NCBI GenBank assembly: GCA_035943355.1
Contig: DASZCG010000055.1
Span: 1-13,294 of the forward strand
DNA: 13,294 bases
DNA from: 20CM-2-65-7 sp035943355
Lineage (GTDB): Bacteria > Gemmatimonadota > Gemmatimonadetes > Gemmatimonadales > GWC2-71-9
Direction: 5' to 3'
Shown here: positions 1 through 4,973 of the stretch, one piece after another
Layout: each line of letters starts with the position of its first letter
Numbering within the stretch: the first letter of the stretch is position 1
The notes under the pieces: generated by a model
What the model saw: the letters and a program-made list of their open reading frames with translations, nothing else
Database searches by the model: none
Told to the model about the DNA's origin: nothing
Made by a program: the position numbers and the translations under genes

Positions 1-2
1 CC

Positions 3-563
3 GTAATCCTGTGGCCCGCGAATCAGGGGACACGCTTTCTCATCCCGCTCATCCCCTTCTATCTCTACTACTGCTTGCTCGGCGTGCGTGGTGTCCAGAT
101 GGCATTCGCGGCTCGCCAGCGCGCCATTGTGGTCGCGTCCGGGCTGGCGGTCGCACTCGTATACGTGGCGAAGTACTCCACGCTACGTCTCGGGCCAATG
201 ACGGACGGTGTTGCAACGGCAGAAAGCGTGGCACTGTTCGAGTTCGTGAAAACATCGACCGCGCCCAGCGACGTTTTCATCTTCAGCAAACCACGCGCCC
301 TGGCGCTGTTCACGGGTCGTCGTTCGTCTGCGCCGTCCATGCAGGAGGAGTCTTGTTCGCTGTGGCGCTATATCCAACAGATCGGCGCTACCTATGTGAT
401 CACGGGCCCAGCCGTGCGAGACAATGCGAGTGCCGGGTATCTCGAGCAGTTCGTGTCCCGGTTTCCGCAGGCGTTGCAGCGGGTCATGGGGAATGACGAG
501 GTTGTGGTGTACCGTATTGTCGGCGATCCTTGTCGTGGGAGCGGATTGGGTCTGGTGGCCTGA
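3..563 (+). CDS. Membrane glycosyltransferase-like protein, C-terminal part (5' end outside window)
   Basis: The reading frame is open from the left edge and gives the last 186 residues of a larger protein. It begins with a QGTRFLIPLIPFYLYY stretch, resembling the last lumenal loop and transmembrane helix of GT39/ArnT-like polyprenyl-phosphate sugar transferases, in which an R-[FL]-L-x-P-L motif precedes a helix. A further hydrophobic segment follows (IVVASGLAVALVYVA), then a soluble tail with a KPRALALFTGR motif and an IGATYVI strand, both common in C-terminal domains of uncharacterised membrane glycosyltransferases. Such proteins transfer sugars from lipid carriers in the cytoplasmic membrane. 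The donor and acceptor cannot be told because the catalytic N-terminus is missing. The final nine codons lie inside the selC tRNA gene, and the TGA stop (561-563) falls in its D-arm. The internal ATGs at 111 and later are not the start. Confidence 0.6.
   Translation, partial: VILWPANQGTRFLIPLIPFYLYYCLLGVRGVQMAFAARQRAIVVASGLAVALVYVAKYSTLRLGPMTDGVATAESVALFEFVKTSTAPSDVFIFSKPRALALFTGRRSSAPSMQEESCSLWRYIQQIGATYVITGPAVRDNASAGYLEQFVSRFPQALQRVMGNDEVVVYRIVGDPCRGSGLGLVA
493..520 (+). promoter_or_regulatory. Candidate selC promoter inside upstream CDS
   Basis: ATGACG (493-498, 4/6 to TTGACA) and TATTGT (515-520, 4/6 to TATAAT) are separated by 16 bases. The expected transcription start, near 527, would leave a 5' leader of about 10 bases before the tRNA, which is normal for RNase P processing. 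The alternative is read-through from the upstream gene. Confidence 0.35.
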
Positions 564-630
564 CCAGTCTTCAAAACTGTTTGGGGCTCTAACGGGCCTC
601 GGTGGGTTCGATTCCCACACGCTCCCGCCA
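537..630 (+). tRNA. selC: tRNA-Sec (selenocysteine), anticodon TCA
   Basis: This 94-base tRNA including an encoded CCA (628-630) has the layout specific to tRNA-Sec. The acceptor stem has 7 Watson-Crick pairs (537-543 with 620-626), with a G544/A619 apposition at the eighth position. The D stem has 6 pairs, some wobble (547-552 with 557-562), around a TGGT loop. The anticodon loop CTTCAAA (569-575) carries TCA at 571-573. The variable arm has 7 pairs (583-589 with 594-600) and a TAAC loop, and the T arm is GTGGG/CCCAC with loop TTCGATT. The discriminator is G627. The CTTCAAA loop and TTGGGGC entry to the variable arm match well-known bacterial selC genes. The anticodon stem has one C564/T580 mismatch at its top. 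The tRNA is charged with serine, converted to Sec by SelA and delivered by SelB to in-frame UGA codons. Its presence implies selA, selB, selD and selenoprotein genes elsewhere; none is in this window. Confidence 0.93.
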
Positions 631-638
631 CCCCGCAG

Positions 639-668
639 TTGACATTCCTGCGCGCGACGCACCATCCT
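639..668 (+). promoter_or_regulatory. Candidate promoter for first zinc-ribbon gene
   Basis: A perfect TTGACA (639-644) lies 9 bases after the selC CCA end. A weak -10 candidate CATCCT (663-668) follows after 18 bases. It would give an untranslated leader of about 18 bases holding the ribosome binding site at 684-690. Confidence 0.35.
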
Positions 669-683
669 AGAGCAGCTCACTTC

Positions 684-690
684 GGGAGGA
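684..690 (+). promoter_or_regulatory. Ribosome binding site deciding start at 694
   Basis: GGGAGGA lies 3-4 bases before the ATG at 694. It is one of the few clear Shine-Dalgarno sequences in the window and supports this start. Confidence 0.6.
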
Positions 691-693
691 CCT

Positions 694-1041
694 ATGGCTT
701 CGACGGGGCAGTGGGCCCGTGTGCGCCCGACGGAGGCTTCACGCCTGCGTCGCGGCGCGTGGTACCGGGTGGTGCGAATGACACCATCCGAGGTAGTCGT
801 CGATGTGAACGGGACTCCGACGCCGTTCCCGCGTCCTTCACTCGAGATCGTGCCGACGCCGCCCACCAGTTGGGCCGTGGTGCCTCGACCACCGCATTCC
901 GCCCGACTGCCGATGTCGTGGGGACCGCGCTACGCGGTCTGTCCCAACTGTCGCAACCGCGCTCGCCTCGAAGCGCGCACCGCCGGCATGCGCTGCTCCA
1001 AATGCAATGGGTTCTTCGATATCGGCTGGGACAACTCCTAG
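694..1041 (+). CDS. Small zinc-ribbon protein, paralog 1 of 3 (unknown family)
   Basis: This 115-residue protein has two parts. Residues about 8-65 carry the motif LRRGAWYRVV (18-27), alternating hydrophobic residues (VVVDVNG) and PPTSWAVV (56-63), suggesting a small beta-rich domain. Residues 80-112 form a zinc ribbon with two knuckles, C83-P-N-C86 and C101-S-K-C104, ending in FDIGWD. No signal peptide or membrane segment is present, so it is probably cytoplasmic. Two homologs follow in tandem (1129-1491 and 1587-1928) sharing LRRGAWYR, PPxxW and YAVCPxCRxR. I do not recognise the family or its function. The four-Cys site probably binds Zn and is structural or contacts nucleic acid or protein, which is inference. 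The start follows a good ribosome binding site. Confidence 0.75.
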   Translation: MASTGQWARVRPTEASRLRRGAWYRVVRMTPSEVVVDVNGTPTPFPRPSLEIVPTPPTSWAVVPRPPHSARLPMSWGPRYAVCPNCRNRARLEARTAGMRCSKCNGFFDIGWDNS

Positions 1042-1081
1042 GCTGTGATCTTCGTCGTCCGCCACTTTTAGCAGAGAGTTG

Positions 1082-1089
1082 TATATTGT
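1082..1089 (+). promoter_or_regulatory. Candidate -10 element for second zinc-ribbon gene
   Basis: TATATT (1082-1087) or the overlapping TATTGT (1084-1089) sits in the 87-base gap between paralogs 1 and 2. It is preceded by GAGTTG, and the whole GAGTTGTAT-x-TTGT string recurs before the kinase gene at 1981-1994. No convincing -35 is seen. This suggests the second paralog has its own promoter. Confidence 0.35.
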
Positions 1090-1118
1090 GCCCGCGCCCA
1101 TCCCCCGTCTCCCTTATC

Positions 1119-1123
1119 AGGAG
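1119..1123 (+). promoter_or_regulatory. Ribosome binding site for second zinc-ribbon gene
   Basis: AGGAG lies 5 bases upstream of the ATG at 1129 and supports that start. Confidence 0.6.
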
Positions 1124-1128
1124 CCGCG

Positions 1129-1491
1129 ATGGCTATTCTGTTCGCCCGTCTGCAGGCCGATGTCCCCCTCAAGCTCCGCCGTGGCGCGTGGTATCGCGTC
1201 ATTCAACTCGATGATCTCCAAGCAGTTATCGAAGTGAATCACCGTAAGGTCGGCGTGTTGCGCGCGTGGCTCGAGATCAAGCAGCGCCCCCCGCAAAGCT
1301 GGAGCATCGTGGCGGCACCAGAAGAAGCGCACCGCAAGGCTCCGCCCCATCTCCGGGGTATCTACGCCGTATGTCCCAATTGCCGCGGTCGCGCGCCGCT
1401 TCCCAAGAAGCTGCCGCGCGTGCTCGAATGCGTGCGGTGCCGTAAGGAATTCGACATCAGTTCGCCCGACGGAAATGGCGCAAGAGCTTAG
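1129..1491 (+). CDS. Small zinc-ribbon protein, paralog 2 of 3 (unknown family)
   Basis: This 120-residue homolog of the preceding gene has the same order: FARLQAD (5-11), LRRGAWYRVI (16-25), a hydrophobic strand-like section with WLEI (47-50), PPQSWSIV (54-61), then YAVCPNCRGR with C82/C85 and the second knuckle C101-V-R-C104 followed by FDI. The linker before the ribbon and the C-terminal tail (SSPDGNGARA) are the most diverged parts. Outside the shared motifs the three copies differ strongly, so the duplication is old and all three ribbons have been kept intact. The molecular function is unknown; a soluble cytoplasmic zinc protein is the most that can be said. Its stop codon overlaps the start of an 8-base inverted repeat at 1490-1509. 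Confidence 0.75.
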   Translation: MAILFARLQADVPLKLRRGAWYRVIQLDDLQAVIEVNHRKVGVLRAWLEIKQRPPQSWSIVAAPEEAHRKAPPHLRGIYAVCPNCRGRAPLPKKLPRVLECVRCRKEFDISSPDGNGARA

Positions 1492-1509
1492 AGTGACCGC
1501 CGTCACTCT
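1490..1509 (+). terminator. Inverted repeat after second zinc-ribbon gene
   Basis: AGAGTGAC (1490-1497) and GTCACTCT (1502-1509) form a perfect 8-base hairpin with a 4-base loop, beginning within the TAG stop codon. No T-run follows, so it may act as a weak terminator, an mRNA-stabilising hairpin or a protein-binding palindrome. Confidence 0.4.
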
Positions 1510-1586
1510 GGATTCGGTCATTCCACATTGAAGTCGTAATGTCGAACCAGCACTGTATCCGTCCCTTCGACGCCCGAGTGTGAACG

Positions 1587-1928
1587 ATGGTGTGGGCTCG
1601 TCTGCAAGCCGATTTGAATTGCAATTTGCGCCGCGGTGCCTGGTACCGGCTCATCAAAGCCGATGGCCTGGCAGCCCTGGTGGATGTCAGAGGTAAGCCG
1701 GTCCCCGTAGTGCGTGCCTTCCTGCAGATGTCGAATACGCCACCGCGTAAATGGACGGTGGTCGCGCGGCCGCGGAACGTGCCGCGGTCGGTTCCCATTG
1801 GCCCGCATTACGCCGTCTGCCCATCGTGTCGCGACCGTGTGTCGCTGCATGGCCGTCCCAGTCGGATGACGTGCGCCCGGTGCGCCGTCGAGTACGCGGT
1901 AGACTGGGACGAGCAGTACCTCCTCTAA
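1587..1928 (+). CDS. Small zinc-ribbon protein, paralog 3 of 3 (unknown family)
   Basis: This 113-residue third copy has WARLQAD (3-9), LRRGAWYRLI (14-23), LVDVRGKPVPVVR (31-43), PPRKWTVV (52-59), YAVCPSCRDR with C78/C81, and C96-A-R-C99, ending in VDWDEQYLL. It is slightly closer to paralog 2 in the N-terminal ARLQAD segment and to paralog 1 in the WD tail. No Shine-Dalgarno sequence is visible before ATG 1587. The start was chosen because the N-terminus then aligns with the other copies; GTG 1590 is an alternative. The 95-base gap upstream contains the 1490-1509 hairpin and no clear promoter. Function is not recognised. A strong GC hairpin at 1958-1980 closes the tandem array. Confidence 0.72.
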   Translation: MVWARLQADLNCNLRRGAWYRLIKADGLAALVDVRGKPVPVVRAFLQMSNTPPRKWTVVARPRNVPRSVPIGPHYAVCPSCRDRVSLHGRPSRMTCARCAVEYAVDWDEQYLL

Positions 1929-1957
1929 CTCCTTGTCGAGCAGGCTGATCCAACACT

Positions 1958-1980
1958 GCCCGCCCCCTCACAGGGCGGGC
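1958..1980 (+). terminator. GC-only hairpin between zinc-ribbon array and lipid kinase gene
   Basis: GCCCGCCC (1958-1965) and GGGCGGGC (1973-1980) form a perfect 8-base all-GC stem with a 7-base loop, 30 bases after the preceding stop. The downstream sequence is only moderately T-rich (TTGTATCTTGTT). It probably ends transcription of the array, but the -10 of the next gene begins within 7 bases. Confidence 0.55.
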
Positions 1981-1986
1981 GAGTTG

Positions 1987-1994
1987 TATCTTGT
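1987..1994 (+). promoter_or_regulatory. Candidate -10 for lipid kinase operon (leaderless)
   Basis: TATCTT (1987-1992), or TCTTGT (1989-1994), lies 6-8 bases before the GTG start at 2001. No Shine-Dalgarno sequence fits between the hairpin and the start codon, so transcription probably begins at or next to the start codon. No -35 is recognisable because that region is the hairpin. Confidence 0.4.
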
Positions 1995-2000
1995 TGCCGC

Positions 2001-2894
2001 GTGCTTCACGCTCATCTCATCGTCAACCCAGCTGCTGGGCGGGGCGCCGCGCGCCGGGCCGAAGGTGTGGTCGCCCGGGCGTTTCGCGCACAGGGGTGGG
2101 CAGTGGACGTCGCGCGGACCGAACGTCCAGGCCATGGCAAGGCTCTCGCCGTGGAGGCCGTCAACCAGGGGGCCCGCCATGTGGTGGCGGTCGGCGGCGA
2201 CGGCACGGTCCACGAGGTCGCCAATGGGCTCCTCACCGTGAACGCGGATGCGGCGCTGGGTGTCGTGCCGATCGGATCGGGAAACGACTTCGCCAAACTG
2301 ATCGGCGTGTATGGCCACGATCCCGCGCGCGCCGTCGCCCGACTCGTAACGGCACGCTCGCAACGCTTCGACGCAGGACGGATTCTGGACGAATGGTTCG
2401 TGAACAGCGTGGGCTTCGGTTTCGGTCCGGCGGTGGTGCAGACCCGCAACCGGATGCATCACCTCAAGGGCTTTCTGTCGTACCTCGTACCCATCGTCAC
2501 GACGTTCTTTACGTTCGAGCCCATGGTGTTCGACGTCGCTGCACCCGGATTTCGGGAGCGGGGGTACATGATGATGGTCGAGGTCTGCAACGGCACGACC
2601 GCCGGGGGCAGCTACCGGTTCGCGCCGGACGCCGACCCCGCCGATGGCAAGATGGACGTGTGCCTGATCCGGCGCGTGTCGCTGCCGCGATTCCTGCTCG
2701 CCCTCCCGCGCGTGATCCGCGGAACGCACGTCACCATGCGCGAGGTGGCGATCATCAAGACGGCGAAGCTCACGCTTCGCTCGCCAGAGCAGCCGCTTGT
2801 CGTGCATGTGGATGGCGAGCTGCGAGAACCTGGAGTGAATGAGTGCACCGTGACACTGGAGCGGGGGAAGTTGAACGTGTTGGTGGCGAGATGA
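2001..2894 (+). CDS. Diacylglycerol/lipid kinase, DagK-YegS family
   Basis: The 297-residue product matches the usual length of the DAGK catalytic family. It begins with the family's first strand HLIVNPAAGRG (5-15). It then has the nucleotide-binding GGDGT (65-69) followed by the helix EVANGLL, and PIGSGNDFAKL (90-100), the second signature. These enzymes phosphorylate a lipid hydroxyl (diacylglycerol, undecaprenol-like or sphingoid lipids) with ATP at the inner face of the cytoplasmic membrane. The substrate cannot be assigned from the motifs. The C-terminal half ends in the typical beta-rich VHVDGE motif. GTG 2001 is the only start that keeps the N-terminal strand, and no ribosome binding site precedes it. 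The stop overlaps the next start (ATGA, 2891-2894), so translation is probably coupled to the DUF5683-like gene and murI. Confidence 0.88.
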   Translation: MLHAHLIVNPAAGRGAARRAEGVVARAFRAQGWAVDVARTERPGHGKALAVEAVNQGARHVVAVGGDGTVHEVANGLLTVNADAALGVVPIGSGNDFAKLIGVYGHDPARAVARLVTARSQRFDAGRILDEWFVNSVGFGFGPAVVQTRNRMHHLKGFLSYLVPIVTTFFTFEPMVFDVAAPGFRERGYMMMVEVCNGTTAGGSYRFAPDADPADGKMDVCLIRRVSLPRFLLALPRVIRGTHVTMREVAIIKTAKLTLRSPEQPLVVHVDGELREPGVNECTVTLERGKLNVLVAR

Positions 2895-3400
2895 CGGCGG
2901 ACGGCGGCACGTCGGCGGGTCCGCACGCCATCGCACTCGTGCTGTTGCTTGCCGTCGTGCCGACGTGCCGACTTGCAGGTCAGGACACGACCCGCGCCGT
3001 CGATACCACGCATTTCGTTCTGCCCGCCGATACGATGCACATGGGCGTCCGGCCCATGGGCGCGTTTTGGCGTTCGTTCCTCGTGCCTGGATGGGGCCAA
3101 GCCGTCACTGGGCGGCACATGACCGGCGCCGTATTCGTCACGTGGGAAGGCGTGACGGCGATGATGACGTTGAAGGCGCAGCAGGAAGCGAACTACCTCA
3201 AGAAAATCCATGCCGGCAGTCTGGACCTCAAGCGGCAGGAGGTGCAGGACTGGCTCGTGCTCTGGATCTTCAATCATCTCTTTGCCGGCGCGGAAGCCTA
3301 TGTCTCCGCGCACCTGCAGGATTTCCCGCCCGATCTCAAGGTGCAGGCCATGCCGAACGGCATTGGCGTCACGGTCCCGCTGCCGCGCATCCCGCAATGA
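2891..3400 (+). CDS. DUF5683-like exported/membrane protein
   Basis: The 169-residue protein starts with a signal or anchor segment (hydrophobic residues 13-24, AIALVLLLAVVP). A Thr/Asp-rich spacer follows, then the core FWRSFLVPGWGQAVTGRHMTGA (59-80), which resembles the S-x-x-[LV]-P-G-[LW]-G-Q-x-x-x-G signature of DUF5683 proteins. A second hydrophobic helix (VFVTWEGVTAMMTL), a charged helix (KKIHAGSLDLKRQEVQDW) and a third helix (WLVLWIFNHLFAGAEAYVSAHL, about 121-142) follow, with a short beta-like C-terminus. The biochemical role of DUF5683 is unknown to me. Start choice: ATG 2891 gives an ATGA overlap with the lipid kinase and leaves a clean signal segment; an in-frame start at 2843 would lie inside the kinase. 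It overlaps murI by four bases at its own end. An envelope function is inferred from the signal segment and neighbours. Confidence 0.72.
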   Translation: MTADGGTSAGPHAIALVLLLAVVPTCRLAGQDTTRAVDTTHFVLPADTMHMGVRPMGAFWRSFLVPGWGQAVTGRHMTGAVFVTWEGVTAMMTLKAQQEANYLKKIHAGSLDLKRQEVQDWLVLWIFNHLFAGAEAYVSAHLQDFPPDLKVQAMPNGIGVTVPLPRIPQ

Positions 3401-4191
3401 ACTCGGCGCCGCTCGGCGTGTTCGATTCGGGGATTGGCGGGCTCACCGTCGCGCGCGCCCTGTTCGAGCGATTGCCGCGGGAGGCGGTGATCTACTTCGG
3501 TGACACCGCGCGCGTGCCCTACGGGCCCAAGTCGCCCGACACGGTCCGGCGCTACAGCGGCGAGATTCTCGCGTTTCTCTTGAAGCGCGGCGTGAAGGCG
3601 GTGGTCGTGGCGTGTAACACGAGTACTGCGCATGCGCTCGGCTCGCTGCAGCGCCAGTCGCCGGTGCCGGTGGTTGGCGTCATCGAGCCGGGAGCCCGCG
3701 CGGCCGTGGCGGCGACGCGCAGCGGCAACATCGGCGTGATCGGCACGGCCGGTACCGTCGCGAGCGGTGCCTACGAGCGGGCGATCAAGGCGCTGCGCGC
3801 CGACGCGTGTGTGCACAGCCAGTCCTGTCCGTTGTTCGTGCCGCTCGTCGAAGAAGGATGGTTCGAGCACCCGGCCGCCGAGCTCATCGCGCGCGAGTAT
3901 CTCGAGCCGCTCAAGCGCGCCGGGGTGGATGTGCTGGTCCTGGGTTGCACCCACTATCCGCTACTCAAGCCACTGCTTGGCCGCGTGATGGGGCCGGATG
4001 TGCAGCTCGTCGATTCCGCTGAGGAAACGGCGACCGCCGTGGCTCGCGAGCTGGAGCGGCTCGACCTACTGGCGAACGGTGGAAGTCACGACCATCACTT
4101 CGTGGTATCCGACGACGAGCCGCACTTTCGGAAGGTCGGCGCGTTGTTCCTCGGCGAGAAGCTCAGGCAGGTCGAAGTTGTCCCGTTGTAA
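3397..4191 (+). CDS. murI: Glutamate racemase
   Basis: The 264-residue product is a full-length member of the Asp/Glu racemase family. It interconverts L- and D-glutamate without cofactor, supplying D-Glu for peptidoglycan in the cytoplasm. Both halves of the two-base active site are intact: FDSGIGGL with D10/S11, ACNTSTA with catalytic C73, and GCTHYPL with catalytic C184 followed by H186. The substrate-binding PYGPKS (41-46) is also present. The start ATG 3397 overlaps the stop of the DUF5683-like gene (ATGA), and no Shine-Dalgarno sequence is seen, so translational coupling is likely. A longer in-frame extension upstream (from 2965) lies inside the preceding gene and lacks racemase similarity. 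The 3' end overlaps the convergent phosphoesterase gene by 29 bases. Confidence 0.95.
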   Translation: MNSAPLGVFDSGIGGLTVARALFERLPREAVIYFGDTARVPYGPKSPDTVRRYSGEILAFLLKRGVKAVVVACNTSTAHALGSLQRQSPVPVVGVIEPGARAAVAATRSGNIGVIGTAGTVASGAYERAIKALRADACVHSQSCPLFVPLVEEGWFEHPAAELIAREYLEPLKRAGVDVLVLGCTHYPLLKPLLGRVMGPDVQLVDSAEETATAVARELERLDLLANGGSHDHHFVVSDDEPHFRKVGALFLGEKLRQVEVVPL

Positions 4192-4921
4192 ACTGCTTCA
4201 GCTCCACGCCGCCGGCCGTGATCTCCGCATAGCGCCCGCCGTCGAGAAACGCGCCCGGATTCAAAAAGGTCCGTCCGTCGGGGAGCCGGTCGAGCACCGG
4301 CCGGTGGGTATGGGCCAAGATGACGAGACTGACAGCGGGATGCTGCACCAGGAAATCGGCGGCCCAGCGACGCTGCGCCGCGGAAGCCCGGTCGAGCACC
4401 GCCTTATCCTTTGTATTGTCGGCCAGGTGCCGGGAGAACAGGTCGGCGATCCAGAAGCCGATCGTCGGGTGCAGCACGCGAAACACCGCAACGGTGAGGG
4501 GATGGCGCGTGAAGCGATGCATCAGGGCACCGCTCCAATGCTGTTCTGTCAGTCCGTCGCCATGCGCGATGAAGGTGTGCCGGCCGGCCAGATCCAGCTC
4601 CGCTGCGCCGCCGAAAAACTCGATCCCGAGATCGCGGTTGAAGAACGTCCCGCCCCAGCGGTCGTGGTTGCCGCCCACGAACGTGATCGGGATGCCGCGG
4701 GCGCGTACCTCCTGGAGCTTGGCGACGGTGGCAAAATGTTTGCGAGGGATGACGCTGCGATACTCGAACCAGAAATCGAACAGGTCGCCGGTCACGACGA
4801 GGTGGTCGCCGGCCTGGGGCACTGCTTCAAGGAAGGCGTGAAACGCGGTCCGGACGCTGGCGGGGACCTGGCCGAGGTGGGCGTCCGCTACCACCAGGAC
4901 GCGCGATACAGGGTTAGGCAC
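4163..4921 (-). CDS. LpxH-like UDP-2,3-diacylglucosamine diphosphatase (calcineurin-type phosphoesterase)
   Basis: The 252-residue protein has the metallophosphoesterase core in order: D13-x-H15 (VADAHLG), GD46LFDFW, GN85H86D, H120 in IAHGD, and H204-T-H206 near the end. These ligands hold two divalent metals. The GDLFDFWFEY context, and residues 130-175 inserted between HGD and HTH (a cap-like helical region), are typical of the LpxH branch, which removes UMP from UDP-2,3-diacylglucosamine in lipid A synthesis at the inner face of the cytoplasmic membrane. The exact substrate is inferred, since related enzymes act on other lipids or nucleotides. The start is GTG at 4921, without a Shine-Dalgarno sequence but with a promoter six bases upstream. 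Its 3' end lies within murI. Confidence 0.8.
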   Translation of the reverse strand: MPNPVSRVLVVADAHLGQVPASVRTAFHAFLEAVPQAGDHLVVTGDLFDFWFEYRSVIPRKHFATVAKLQEVRARGIPITFVGGNHDRWGGTFFNRDLGIEFFGGAAELDLAGRHTFIAHGDGLTEQHWSGALMHRFTRHPLTVAVFRVLHPTIGFWIADLFSRHLADNTKDKAVLDRASAAQRRWAADFLVQHPAVSLVILAHTHRPVLDRLPDGRTFLNPGAFLDGGRYAEITAGGVELKQFTTGQLRPA

Positions 4922-4927
4922 GGACCA

Positions 4928-4956
4928 AGGTTAGAAAGCTGGAACCTGTGCCGCAA
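4928..4956 (-). promoter_or_regulatory. Promoter of LpxH-like gene (leaderless)
   Basis: Read on the minus strand, TTGCGG (4956-4951), a 17-base spacer and TAACCT (4933-4928) precede the GTG start codon by 6 bases. With no room for a Shine-Dalgarno sequence, the transcript would begin at or next to the GTG. Confidence 0.45.
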
Positions 4957-4968
4957 GCCAATTAAACT
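4940..4968 (+). promoter_or_regulatory. Divergent promoter candidate for Cys/His-rich protein gene (leaderless)
   Basis: TAAACT (4963-4968, 4/6 to TATAAT) ends 5 bases before ATG 4974 and 8 bases before the in-frame ATG 4977. A weak TGGAAC (4940-4945) stands 17 bases upstream. It interleaves with the oppositely directed promoter at 4928-4956, so the two genes may compete for RNA polymerase or share a regulator. Confidence 0.4.
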
Positions 4969-4973
4969 TCCTG

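Noticed and set aside
561..693. Possible Sec readthrough of the upstream TGA at 561-563
   Set aside because: The TGA is part of the tRNA-Sec gene itself, the frame beyond it has no conserved pattern, and no SECIS-like hairpin other than the tRNA is present.
537..2000. selC as an island attachment site, with the zinc-ribbon genes as cargo
   Set aside because: No integrase and no direct repeat of the tRNA 3' end is seen in the window, and the composition of the genes resembles the flanks.
1968..2936. A 322-residue minus-strand open frame opposite the lipid kinase
   Set aside because: The plus-strand product has GGDGT and PIGSGNDFA motifs. The antisense product is low-complexity HR-rich and has no recognisable fold.
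2965..3396. N-terminal extension of murI by about 144 residues
   Set aside because: The extension is an out-of-frame reading of the DUF5683-like gene and has Arg/His-rich noise. Racemase similarity begins at ATG 3397.
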